Notes under the pieces: model-generated
The model's database searches: none
Told to the model about the DNA's origin: nothing
The model's input: only the letters and a program-made list of their open reading frames with translations
NCBI RefSeq assembly: GCF_002879615.1
Contig: NZ_PNRF01000012.1
Span: 1 to 64,000, forward strand
Length of the DNA: 64,000 nt
DNA from: Billgrantia endophytica
Lineage (GTDB): Bacteria; Pseudomonadota; Gammaproteobacteria; Pseudomonadales; Halomonadaceae
Direction: 5' to 3'
Made by a program: the position numbers and the translations under genes
Shown: positions 35,737-44,315 of the stretch, piece after piece
How positions within the stretch are numbered: position 1 is the stretch's first letter
How the letters are laid out: every line of letters starts with the position of its first letter

Positions 35737-35932
35737 CGGGCAGCCCTCTTGAGGATTTGCTGGGACTTGTAACATCGTTATATCAGCATAACCCGCACTG
35801 GTCTCGATGGCACAGCGAGTTGCCCCGTCCCCCATGTGACCCCATTGGCTATGCTTCAGGATGGATGTTTGCGTAGGACCTCCGGCGCCGGATGGCGACT
35901 CTGCCATTTGCGTCGGCCGAAGGGAGGCTGTC

Positions 35933-36637
35933 ATGGGCGAACAGCAAGGCAATGTCATTTATCACAAGCGTGGCTGTGGCTGGTCTGACAAGGCGATTGG
36001 CCTGCTGGAAAAGCACGACGTGTCCTTCGAGGACCATGAGTTTGCATCGAAAACGGAGGAGGAGGAATTCAAGGCGCAGCATGGCGTCGGCACCACGCCC
36101 CAGGTCTATCTCAATGGTGAACATATCGGTGGCTATGACGCTCTGGCCGAGCATTTCGGTGAGCAGGACGACGAGGAGGAGAGCGCGACCTCCTATGTGC
36201 CGGTCATTGCGGTATTTTCCACCACCGCGCTACTGGCGTTGGCGACACAGGCCGGCATCATGGGTTTCATGGGCTTTTCGCTGGCGGTGCTGGCGTGTCT
36301 GAAGCTGATGGACATCCCGGGCTTCGTGCAGGGCTTCAGGCAGTACGATCTGATCACCCGGCGCGTGCCGGCTTACGGAAGGGTTTATCCCTTTGCCGAA
36401 CTCTTCGTCGGCCTGGGTTTTCTTTCCGGTTTACTGCCCCTGGTGACCGGCCTGGTGGCCATTCTCGTTGGCATCGCGGGCGGGTTTTCCATCATCAAGG
36501 CCGTCTACGTCGACAAGGCGGATCTCAATTGTGCCTGCGTTGGAGGCAATTCCAATGTTCCGCTGGGCGTCATCAGCTTTACCGAGAACGCCATGATGGC
36601 CGGCATGGGGCTTTGGGTACTGCTGCGGCTGATGTGA
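35933..36637 (+). CDS. Glutaredoxin fused to MauE-like membrane domain
   Basis: 234 aa. Residues 5-85 are a glutaredoxin with the active site CGWS at 15-18, so a single catalytic Cys; the cis-Pro loop is GTTPQVYLNGEHIGGYD. From about 95 to the end: four membrane helices of MauE/DoxX-like type with a C-terminal DLNCACVGGNS motif carrying two cysteines. MauE-like proteins help disulfide chemistry at the membrane, so this may pass electrons from cytosolic glutathione to the membrane cysteines. ATG 35933 has AGGGAGG six bases upstream. Confidence 0.85.
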   Translation: MGEQQGNVIYHKRGCGWSDKAIGLLEKHDVSFEDHEFASKTEEEEFKAQHGVGTTPQVYLNGEHIGGYDALAEHFGEQDDEEESATSYVPVIAVFSTTALLALATQAGIMGFMGFSLAVLACLKLMDIPGFVQGFRQYDLITRRVPAYGRVYPFAELFVGLGFLSGLLPLVTGLVAILVGIAGGFSIIKAVYVDKADLNCACVGGNSNVPLGVISFTENAMMAGMGLWVLLRLM

Positions 36638-36703
36638 ATCCGGCCACCGGCATGAGTTGCCTCGACTCAAGGCGGCGGCGCTGCCCGACAAGATGCTCGT
36701 CGA

Positions 36704-38056
36704 TCACACGTCCCGCTGGCGGTTGGCGAGTGTGGCGAGGGCGCTTTCCACATTGGCTAGCGCTGCCTTTCCTTCGGCTCTCCCTTTTTTCTGCAGCCAC
36801 CAGAGTTGGTGGATGGCCCTTATCCTGACCGTGACGCGCTGGATGCCCAGCACCTGGGCCATGGCCAGCCGGTGCAGCCCCTTGTTGATCTTGATGAGAT
36901 TGCCATCGCGATCAATGGCCACGCCGAGCCGATCGCTCCCCATGCTTGCCTTGAAACCGAAGCAACTCATGTCTTCCATATAGAGCCGGTAGCGCTGAAG
37001 GTAGGTGAGGATGCGCGCTTCCGAATTCAGCAGTATGCCTTGTCGATGGGAGCTCACGGGGGCGCCGCGTTCCAGCGCCGCCAGCAGGCGGGCATAGCCG
37101 TGACTGGCGGTCAGGTCGAGGCGATGCTGCCAAAGGTCGGTAATGAATTCCCGTCGATCGCTTTCAGCCAGTTCCGTCAGCACCAGGTCCCAGTCGCCAG
37201 GCCAGATGAAGACGTTGGACGCCTTGCGTCGCAAGGCTCGGTTCGGGAAGGAACGGGGAAAGTTGATACCCTTGTGCAGCACGCTGGTATCGACTTCGAG
37301 GTCCAGCTTTCCATCGAGATAGGCTTCGATGCTACGCCGTGGCAGGCCTTGGGCTTCCAGCATGGCACTGCCAGGTTTGCTTTCCAGCCAGCGATGAAGC
37401 AGGCCGTTTTCCAGCGGGCCTCCCAGACGGCGCTTGAACCCTTCCTTGATGGTGAACGCGATGCGGGACTTGAGCATGCGGTGCCGGAGAGCCGGGTCAT
37501 ACAGTGGCGGATAGGCCCGTTCGCCGGTGGGAGTTCGCGGGGAGTGGCGCTGGTTGATTTCCGCCGTGATCAGCGTCTCCATGTCATTCCTGAAGCGTTC
37601 GGTGGGCGTGACCGGAGGTGTCGTCTCTGCCAGTGCCTGCAAGAAATCACCGCTCAGCCCGGAAGGGCGAGGACCGGTTGGCGATGACATGGTCCCCATG
37701 TCGGCAAGGCCAAGGCCCTCCAGGCGCTGAGCCACTTCCCGTCGGGAGCCGTGAATGGCCAGCAACTGGGTGTAGAGTCTGCTGCCGAGAATGGTGTACA
37801 GCCAAGTGGCGGCTGGCTGCCTGGCGTCCCACTGGTCGAGGTTGCGCCAGGCGAGCAGAAGCATATCGCCGCATACCGCTTCGCCATGGTGCGGCTGCTC
37901 GAAGAACAGATAGGCAAGGCCCAGCATGCGTGGCAAGCAGGTCGCCGCCAGGCGATCGAAGGATGCCTTGGTGCCCTCTGTGCAGCCAAGCAGGAGGGCT
38001 TCCAGGCTGCCATCGCCCGGCGTGGGGGAAGGAGGAAGGGAGGCTGGGTTGGCCAA
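36704..38056 (-). CDS. Chimera: ECF sigma region-2-like domain plus ParB-like domain
   Basis: About 450 aa. Roughly residues 25-105 look like sigma-70 region 2 of an ECF factor (FDRLAATCLPRMLGLAYLFF, LLLAWRNLDQWDAR, TWLYTILGSRLYTQLL), but no region 4 follows. The C-terminal 150 residues match a ParB/sulfiredoxin-like family common in surface-polysaccharide clusters (GDWD, then AIDRDGNLIKINKGLHRLA, MAQVLGI, VTVRI). The middle has no assignment. Start unsure: no ATG fits; TTG 38056 and GTG 38107 (after GAGGGG) are both possible. Function unknown. It converges with the glutaredoxin fusion gene. Confidence 0.65.
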   Translation of the reverse strand: MANPASLPPSPTPGDGSLEALLLGCTEGTKASFDRLAATCLPRMLGLAYLFFEQPHHGEAVCGDMLLLAWRNLDQWDARQPAATWLYTILGSRLYTQLLAIHGSRREVAQRLEGLGLADMGTMSSPTGPRPSGLSGDFLQALAETTPPVTPTERFRNDMETLITAEINQRHSPRTPTGERAYPPLYDPALRHRMLKSRIAFTIKEGFKRRLGGPLENGLLHRWLESKPGSAMLEAQGLPRRSIEAYLDGKLDLEVDTSVLHKGINFPRSFPNRALRRKASNVFIWPGDWDLVLTELAESDRREFITDLWQHRLDLTASHGYARLLAALERGAPVSSHRQGILLNSEARILTYLQRYRLYMEDMSCFGFKASMGSDRLGVAIDRDGNLIKINKGLHRLAMAQVLGIQRVTVRIRAIHQLWWLQKKGRAEGKAALANVESALATLANRQRDV

Positions 38057-38341
38057 GATCGAGTCTCTTCTTGTACATGAGACTGCCCATGATACTGATT
38101 TTGGCACGGGGCGCCCCTCGGATTGCTTCGCCCTACGCAATGATGGCGAGCCGCACAGCCGTGGGCCAGCTTCACGGCTTCACCTCAGGGTGATGACCGT
38201 CCGGGTGCCTTTCGTTTGCAATCTGTTACGCTTCTCGATTTACTCAGAACAAAGTCCGCTGAGGCTAGTGCCAATACTTGTGCCACCCGTTACGAGAAGT
38301 AGCGTCGTGGCTCGCTAGGCACCACAGAAAAGGGGGCAGGG

Positions 38342-39538
38342 ATGCAAAAGCCGGAAAACGGGGGGAGCGAGTTGAGTAGGACGCTCACCGGCCTTGGCGC
38401 CGATAGCGTGCCGGATAGGGCTGACGGAGCCTGGTATCGGTATTGGCACGGCTTTTTGACATCTGGCGGGCGTACGACGGAAGAGTGTCCCGACTATCTC
38501 AGGATTACCCTCTTGAACCTGGCCGGTGCGGCCAGCGTTGTCGTATGGACGCTGTCTCTGTTCCTTGTCTTTCTTGGTCCGCTGGAAGCGACGCTGGAAC
38601 GGGTGATCCTCGACCTGGCAGGACTGCTGGTTTCCATCGGTATCATCGTCAGCCTGCGCCTGGGGGCACCGGTCGTGGTGGTGGCCCAAGCGGCCCATGG
38701 CTTTCTTTTCCTTGCCCTGCTGAGCCTGGCCATTATCAGGGTAGACAACCCCCTGATGCTGGCGCTTCCGCTGGTCTATCCCGCCATGGCCTTCCTGCTG
38801 CTCGACGATATCCGTCGAGGGATAGCCGGTACGCTGCTGATGACCGCCGTGCTCAACATTGCGATCTCGGCGGGGCTTGGCCCGGCCACGCGCGACAGTG
38901 CCACGTTGTTTGGTGGGGCGCTGACCGTTACGACTGGCATGGGATTCCAGGCAGTGGTGGTGGCATTGTATGTCCATCATCGAAAGCGGGTCATGTCACG
39001 CTTGCGGGCGGTCAGCGAGCAGCTTGCCATATTGGCCAGTCGTGATCCGTTGACCGGCTTGTACAATCGGCGCTCCTTCATCAGGGACCTTCAGCGCGAG
39101 CTGTCGCGGCGGGAACGGGATGAGCGCCAACTGGCCCTGCTGCTGTTCGACGTGGATCGCTTCAAGGCCTATAACGACCGTTTCGGTCACCCACAAGGGG
39201 ATAGGCTGCTCAAGCGCCTGGCGGATGTGGCCCGGGAGGTCTTCTGCCGTGGCGAGGATGTCGCGTTCCGCCTGGGAGGAGAGGAGTTTGCCGTCATCTT
39301 CCGCACCGAAGACAGCACCCAGGCCGCCGACATGGCCGATCGGCTGCTGACCATCATCGAGGACCTGGGCGAACCCGCTCCCGCTGGCCCAAATGCCAGT
39401 CTCACCGTATCCGCCGGGCTCTGCCTGGTGGATGGTGAAAGTCAGAGCACGGCGAGCCAGGTCTATAACCGGGCGGATGAGGCGCTTTACCACGCCAAGA
39501 AACTGGGTCGGGCACGCTGGATCTGCGTCTCCTGTTGA
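38342..39538 (+). CDS. Membrane-bound diguanylate cyclase (GGDEF)
   Basis: 398 aa. About six membrane helices between residues 57 and 225, then a GGDEF domain: SRDPLTGLYNRRSFIRDL, LLFDVDRFKAYNDRFGH, and the active loop LGGEEF. The inhibitory RxxD (RGED) precedes it by five residues. The membrane part resembles other multi-helix DGC sensors and may detect a membrane-soluble signal. ATG 38342 follows GGGGCAGGG. Second DGC of the window, unrelated in sensor part to the one at 22273. Confidence 0.93.
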   Translation: MQKPENGGSELSRTLTGLGADSVPDRADGAWYRYWHGFLTSGGRTTEECPDYLRITLLNLAGAASVVVWTLSLFLVFLGPLEATLERVILDLAGLLVSIGIIVSLRLGAPVVVVAQAAHGFLFLALLSLAIIRVDNPLMLALPLVYPAMAFLLLDDIRRGIAGTLLMTAVLNIAISAGLGPATRDSATLFGGALTVTTGMGFQAVVVALYVHHRKRVMSRLRAVSEQLAILASRDPLTGLYNRRSFIRDLQRELSRRERDERQLALLLFDVDRFKAYNDRFGHPQGDRLLKRLADVAREVFCRGEDVAFRLGGEEFAVIFRTEDSTQAADMADRLLTIIEDLGEPAPAGPNASLTVSAGLCLVDGESQSTASQVYNRADEALYHAKKLGRARWICVSC

Positions 39539-39552
39539 ATACGCAGCCACCC

Positions 39553-41019
39553 TCAATCACCCGGTCCATGTTCCATGCAGCGCTCGGTAATGGCAGGACC
39601 CTGCATCAATGCCGCATTGAGATCTCGCAGGGCACTGCGCAAGCCCTCCTCGAGCACCGGGTGATAGAAGGGCATCTCGAGCATGCGATTGACGCTCATG
39701 CGCTGTTCCAGTGACCAGGCCAGCAGGTGCGCCATATGCTCGATGCGCGGGCCGAATAGCTCGGCGCCCAGGAATTGGCCGGTACCGTGTTCGGCATAGA
39801 GCTTGATCAGCCCCCGGTTCTGGCGTATCACCACGGCTCGACCCTGGTCTTCGAAGGAGGCCTCACCCATGGCGATGCACTCGCAGCCGCCGCAGCGCTG
39901 CTCCATCTCTTCCCGGTTGGCGCCCACCTTGGCGATCTGCGGCTCGGTGAAGACGATGGCCAGCGGCACGTTGCGACGGCCGGCGCGCAGGGCCGGGTAG
40001 CGACCGGCGTTATCGCCTGCAATGCGCCCTTGGGTATTGGCTTCGTGCAGAAGCGGCAGCTCATGATTGGCATCACCGGCGATGAACACATGACCGGGAA
40101 TATCGTCACTTTTACGGCACTGCAGGGTGAAACGGTTGAAGTAGGGCAGGCCCTTGTCATTCAAGGCCAGTCCGGCCTTGTCCAGGTCGAGTGTGTCGAC
40201 GTTGGGGCGTCGGCCGGTGGCGGCCAGCAGGTAGTCGAAGCGTTCGGTGAGACGCTGGCCGGTGCCACGCTCGATAAAGGTGATGACGACCTGGTCGCCC
40301 TCGCGTTCGATGGCTTCCACCTTGGCTTCCGGGTCCAGGTAGAAGCTCTCGTTGAAGGTGCGGTCGGCATAGTCGCGAAGGGCATCGTCTTCAAGGGAGC
40401 CGAGCGAGCCGCCATTGCCGAAAATGCGCAGGCGTACCCCAAGGCGATGAAGGGCCTGGCCAAGTTCCAGGCCAATGATGCCCGGGCCGAAGACCGCCAC
40501 CGACTCCGGCAGGCTATCCCAGTCGAAGATGTCGTCGTTGACGACCAAACGGTCGCCTGCGGCGTCGAAGAAATCGGGCCAATCGTTGCGCGATCCGGTC
40601 GCGATGACGATGCACCGTGCCGTCACTCGGCTGTGGCTGCCGACGAGCAGGACGTGCGGGGTTTCAAAGCGGGCGTGCCCTTCCATGCGGTCGGCTTTGT
40701 CGATTCGTTGCATCGATCCCAGAACCTGCTGCACGAAGCGGTCGCGTTCCCGCTTGATCCGGGCCATGACGGCGTGCCCATCGATGTCGATCTCGCCGAC
40801 CTTCACGCCAAACCCGTCGGCTGATCGGGCCTGGTGAGCGGCTTCGGCTGCGGCGATCAGCAGCTTCGAGGGCATGCAGCCTACTCGGGCGCAGGTCGTG
40901 CCGTATTCGCCTCCCTCGATCAATATCACGCTGTCGGTATGCTGTCTGGCAGTATGCCAGGCACTCAGGCCGGCGGTGCCGGCTCCAATGATGGCGATAT
41001 CGACATGACGTTCCTGCAT
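39553..41019 (-). CDS. Dihydrolipoyl dehydrogenase-like flavoprotein
   Basis: 488 aa class-I pyridine nucleotide-disulfide oxidoreductase. FAD motif IGAGTAGLSAWHTAR near residue 11, redox disulfide TTCARVGCMPSK near 43-48, NAD motif GPGIIGLELGQAL near 178 and the C-terminal active-site HPVLEEGLR. It is not with pyruvate or oxoglutarate dehydrogenase genes and belongs to the stand-alone Lpd-like group, whose role may be general disulfide or quinone reduction. Starts at ATG 41019 with AGGAG upstream. Confidence 0.9.
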   Translation of the reverse strand: MQERHVDIAIIGAGTAGLSAWHTARQHTDSVILIEGGEYGTTCARVGCMPSKLLIAAAEAAHQARSADGFGVKVGEIDIDGHAVMARIKRERDRFVQQVLGSMQRIDKADRMEGHARFETPHVLLVGSHSRVTARCIVIATGSRNDWPDFFDAAGDRLVVNDDIFDWDSLPESVAVFGPGIIGLELGQALHRLGVRLRIFGNGGSLGSLEDDALRDYADRTFNESFYLDPEAKVEAIEREGDQVVITFIERGTGQRLTERFDYLLAATGRRPNVDTLDLDKAGLALNDKGLPYFNRFTLQCRKSDDIPGHVFIAGDANHELPLLHEANTQGRIAGDNAGRYPALRAGRRNVPLAIVFTEPQIAKVGANREEMEQRCGGCECIAMGEASFEDQGRAVVIRQNRGLIKLYAEHGTGQFLGAELFGPRIEHMAHLLAWSLEQRMSVNRMLEMPFYHPVLEEGLRSALRDLNAALMQGPAITERCMEHGPGD

Positions 41020-41222
41020 TTCGCACTCCTCCTGAGCTGGGCACTGCTTCCACTATGGCACAGCCGTTCGTGGCGGCCAGGTCGTTGGCGGTTCACTTTG
41101 GCATCACCTTGCGAGCTGTTACCCTGCCTGGGCGGTTGCCGCAACGTGGTAGGGCGGACTCAAACCATGGCATCGGGCCCGCCGGGTGCGAGCGGTACCA
41201 TCATCCTGGAACATGACGATCG

Positions 41223-41516
41223 ATGTCGAAAATTGAAGCGATAAACCTGCCTGCCCCCGGTGTGACATGTTCGAACTGTCACGCCTGTTGCTGCCGCCTG
41301 GAAGTGATGCTGCTGACCGATACCGGCGTGCCGGAACGGTTCGTGGAGTCGGATGCATGGGGAGGGCAGGTCATGGCGCGCCTGGACGATGGCTGGTGTG
41401 CTGCGCTGGATCGCGGCACGATGATGTGCACCATCTACGAAAACCGCCCCTGGGTATGCCGGGAGTTCGAGATGGGGTCCTACGAATGCGTGACGGAACG
41501 CGACGAACATATGTAA
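41223..41516 (+). CDS. YkgJ-type cysteine cluster protein
   Basis: 97 aa. Eight or so cysteines in the order CSNCHACCC at residues 16-24, WCAAL, MCTIY, WVCREFEMGSYEC. This is the zinc/iron-chelating Cys-rich domain (CxxCxxCC) seen in YkgJ proteins. Metal and partner unknown. ATG 41223 overlaps little with neighbours and precedes dbpA by 175 bp. Confidence 0.88.
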   Translation: MSKIEAINLPAPGVTCSNCHACCCRLEVMLLTDTGVPERFVESDAWGGQVMARLDDGWCAALDRGTMMCTIYENRPWVCREFEMGSYECVTERDEHM

Positions 41517-41690
41517 CCGACCCTGCATGTCCGACCGGCAAAGCCGATGGCATCGAACGTTCACTCTTGACGGTGCCTTTCTGCTATTCTTGCGACCTCA
41601 ATCTTCCATCGCCTCTCGGCGCTTGCTTCCCGGCTCCCGCCTTCGCTTGCCTGTCGCTCCGGCCCCGCCATTCATTGCAGGATGACTTTC

Positions 41691-43109
41691 GTGTCTGATT
41701 CCACCCCCAATTCCGGTCTTGTCCATGATGGTGCCTTCACCTCCCTGGCCCTGGTTCCGGAGTTGTTGAACAACCTGGATTCACTTGGCTATCACGCCAT
41801 GACGCCCATCCAGGCCGATAGCTTGCCTGCCATGCTGGCCGGGCACGATGTCATTGCGCGGGCGAAGACCGGCTCGGGCAAGACGGCTGCATTCGGCCTG
41901 GGGCTTCTCTCGCGGATCGTGGTGGCGCAGTTCCGCGTACAGGCATTGGTGCTTTGCCCGACACGAGAGCTGGCCGATCAAGTGGCGGGTGAAATCCGGC
42001 GTCTGGCGCGCAGCCTGTCCAATGTGAAGGTGTTGACGCTGTGTGGCGGTGCTCCCTTCGGCCCACAGCTCGCTTCGCTGGCTCATGGTGCTCATGTCGT
42101 CGTCGGCACGCCTGGCCGGGTGGAGGAGCACCTGCGCAAGGGTTCGCTTAGCCTTGATGCGCTTGACACGCTGGTGCTGGATGAAGCCAACCGGATGCTC
42201 GATATGGGGTTTCAGGCCGCCATGGATGCCATCGTCCGCGAGACGCCGAACAGCCGCCAGACGTTGCTGTTCAGCGCCACTTACAGCGATGACGTCCGCG
42301 CCATTGCCGAGGGGCTGATGCGTGATCCCCTCACGGTGGAGGTCGCGGAAGCCCATGATGAGACCACTATTCAGCAGCATTTCTACCGAGTGGCGGATGA
42401 ATCGGCACGCTTCGAATCGTTGCGCCTGTTGCTGCTGCACTATCGCCCGGGGGCGAGCGTGGTGTTCTGCAATACCAAGCGCGAAACCGATGAGGTGGCT
42501 GGTGCCCTGAGCGAGGCAGGGTTCAGTGCCTTGGCCCTGCATGGCGATCTGGAACAGCGTGACCGCGATCGCCTGCTGGTCCTGTTTTCCAACAGGAGCG
42601 CCTCGATTCTGGTGGCGACCGATGTCGCGGCGAGAGGGCTGGATATCGACGCGCTGGACGCGGTATTCAATTACCGCATCGCCCGTGAACTCGAGGTGCA
42701 TGTGCATCGTGTCGGTCGTACCGGGCGGGCCGGAGGCCACGGCGTCGCCTGTACCCTGGTCAGTGAGCAGGAGGACTATCGGCTGGCACGGCTCGGTGAG
42801 TTCCTTCAACAGCAGCTGGATGTCGAACCGCTGCCATCCCGCCGTGCGCTGACGGGCGAGCCGATGATCCCCGCCATGGTGACGCTGCAACTGGATGGCG
42901 GCAAGAAACAGAAGGTGCGTCCCGGTGATATCCTGGGTGCGCTGACCGGCGATGGTGGTATTCGTGGTGACCAGATAGGCAAGATCAAGGTGCTGGAGCG
43001 AAGCGCCTACGTGGCCGTACAGCGCGAAGTCGCCCAGGCGGCACTTACGCAGCTGAGTGCGGGAAAACTCAAGGGGCGTTCGTTTCGCGCCCGGCTCGTC
43101 AGCCGCTGA
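41691..43109 (+). CDS. dbpA: ATP-dependent RNA helicase DbpA
   Basis: 472 aa. Q-motif region (YHAMTPIQADSLPAML), Walker A AKTGSGKT, motif Ia PTRELA, motif III SAT, motif VI HRVGRTGRAGG, and the DbpA C-terminal RNA-binding domain (KVRPGDILGALTGDGGI) that recognises hairpin 92 of 23S rRNA; role in 50S ribosome assembly. Motif II reads DEAN in place of DEAD. GTG 41691 is preferred because AGGA lies eight bases upstream; ATG 41682 is in frame but sits on top of that site. Confidence 0.94.
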   Translation: MSDSTPNSGLVHDGAFTSLALVPELLNNLDSLGYHAMTPIQADSLPAMLAGHDVIARAKTGSGKTAAFGLGLLSRIVVAQFRVQALVLCPTRELADQVAGEIRRLARSLSNVKVLTLCGGAPFGPQLASLAHGAHVVVGTPGRVEEHLRKGSLSLDALDTLVLDEANRMLDMGFQAAMDAIVRETPNSRQTLLFSATYSDDVRAIAEGLMRDPLTVEVAEAHDETTIQQHFYRVADESARFESLRLLLLHYRPGASVVFCNTKRETDEVAGALSEAGFSALALHGDLEQRDRDRLLVLFSNRSASILVATDVAARGLDIDALDAVFNYRIARELEVHVHRVGRTGRAGGHGVACTLVSEQEDYRLARLGEFLQQQLDVEPLPSRRALTGEPMIPAMVTLQLDGGKKQKVRPGDILGALTGDGGIRGDQIGKIKVLERSAYVAVQREVAQAALTQLSAGKLKGRSFRARLVSR

Positions 43110-43155
43110 CATCGAAAGGCGGTACGTCCGCAAGGTGATATGCCAAAGTGGTGAT

Positions 43156-44019
43156 ATGAAGATACCCAAACGATTACAACCGCTGGTCGACGACGGCATG
43201 ATCGATGAAGTCGTGACCCAGTTGATGAGCGGAAAGGAAGCCCAGGTCTATGTGGTGCGTGCCAGTGGAGAGCTGCGCTGCGCCAAGGTTTTCAAGGAAG
43301 CCAAGCAGCGCAGTTTCAAGCAGGCGGTGCAGTATCAGGAAGGCCGCAAGGTGCGCAACAGCCGCCAGGGCCGGGCGATGGCCAAGAAGACACGCTATGG
43401 GCAGAAAGAGCAGGAACAGGCCTGGCTGAACGCCGAGGTCGACGCCCTCTACCGGCTGGCATCGGCAAACGTACGGGTACCCACGCCCTACGGTTTTGTC
43501 GATGGCGTGCTGCTGATGGAAATGATCACGGATGCGGAGGGCTTCGCCGCCCCGCGCCTGGATGACGTCAGCATCAGCGCGGAGCAAGCCCGTGAGTATT
43601 ATGCCAAGGTCATCAGCGACGTGGTGCGCATGCTCTGTGCCGGCCTGGTCCATGGCGACCTGTCCGAGTTCAACGTGTTGCTGGCCCCCGACGGCCCGGT
43701 GATCATCGACCTGCCCCAGGCGGTGGATGCCGCTGGCAACAACAGCGCGGCGATGATGCTGGAGCGCGATGTGAACAACATGCGTGCCTACTTCGGCCGC
43801 TTCGCCCCGGAGCTGTTGGATACCGACTACGGCAAGGAGATCTGGGCGCTCTACGAGGCGGGTGAATTGCATCCTGATAGCAAGCTGACCGGTTGCTTTG
43901 CCTACGATACCACCGCAGTGGATGTCGACGACCTCCTGGCGGTGATCGAGGATGCCCGGGAAGAACAGGATGAGCACCTGGCGATGCTGGCCCGCAACGA
44001 GGAGGATGACGAGCAGTAG
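43156..44019 (+). CDS. RIO1-like serine protein kinase
   Basis: 287 aa. ATP-loop SGKEAQVYVV near residue 28, catalytic loop VHGDLSEFNVLL near 160 and metal-binding IIDLPQAVD near 178, all as in RIO kinases. Bacterial RIO proteins are thought to take part in ribosome or RNA metabolism, which fits the position 46 bp after dbpA; they may share a transcript. ATG 43156 starts the conserved MKIPKRLQPLVDDG. Confidence 0.92.
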   Translation: MKIPKRLQPLVDDGMIDEVVTQLMSGKEAQVYVVRASGELRCAKVFKEAKQRSFKQAVQYQEGRKVRNSRQGRAMAKKTRYGQKEQEQAWLNAEVDALYRLASANVRVPTPYGFVDGVLLMEMITDAEGFAAPRLDDVSISAEQAREYYAKVISDVVRMLCAGLVHGDLSEFNVLLAPDGPVIIDLPQAVDAAGNNSAAMMLERDVNNMRAYFGRFAPELLDTDYGKEIWALYEAGELHPDSKLTGCFAYDTTAVDVDDLLAVIEDAREEQDEHLAMLARNEEDDEQ

Positions 44020-44202
44020 GACGCGACGTTCGTGCCGGTGCCGCCGCACAGGCGGCATGGGCTGGTTTCGTGCGAGCGACGATCTCTCTTCTTTTTCCTG
44101 TTATCCCAAGCCTCCATGGGGCCGGTACAGGCATCAGGCGCGCCCAGGGTGACTCGCCAACACCCCTTGAGGCCTTGAACGCATAAAGATTGTCTTTCAT
44201 GG

Positions 44203-44233
44203 TTGACCTCAATTCGACTTGAGGAATTAGCCT
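44203..44233 (+). promoter_or_regulatory. SoxR-type promoter of the N-acetyltransferase gene
   Basis: TTGACC (44203-44208), a 19-bp spacer and TAGCCT (44228-44233) form a long-spacer promoter of the MerR-family kind. Inside is CCTCAATTCGACTTGAGG (44207-44224), matching the SoxR box CCTCAAGTTAACTTGAGG at 15 of 18 positions. The promoter at 54790-54820 has the same layout. SoxR is encoded at 53924-54373. Confidence 0.82.
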
Positions 44234-44237
44234 TCCG

Positions 44238-44306
44238 AGGTGCCCCTGTCGCCGGGGGCCGCTGCAAAGAGCTGGGCTCTCCCGGCTCAACCACCTTAGG
44301 AAGGAG
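44238..44306 (+). promoter_or_regulatory. Structured mRNA leader before the N-acetyltransferase gene
   Basis: Downstream of the predicted start near 44240, the leader can fold as: GGTG at its 5' end with CACC at 44292-44295; GCCCC (44242-44246) with GGGGC (44255-44259); and an 8-bp hairpin GAGCTGGG/CCCGGCTC (44269-44288, loop CTCT). The ribosome site AGGAAGGAG follows at once. I recognise no known riboswitch class. It could control translation or simply protect the mRNA. Confidence 0.45.
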
Positions 44307-44315
44307 ACAACGACC

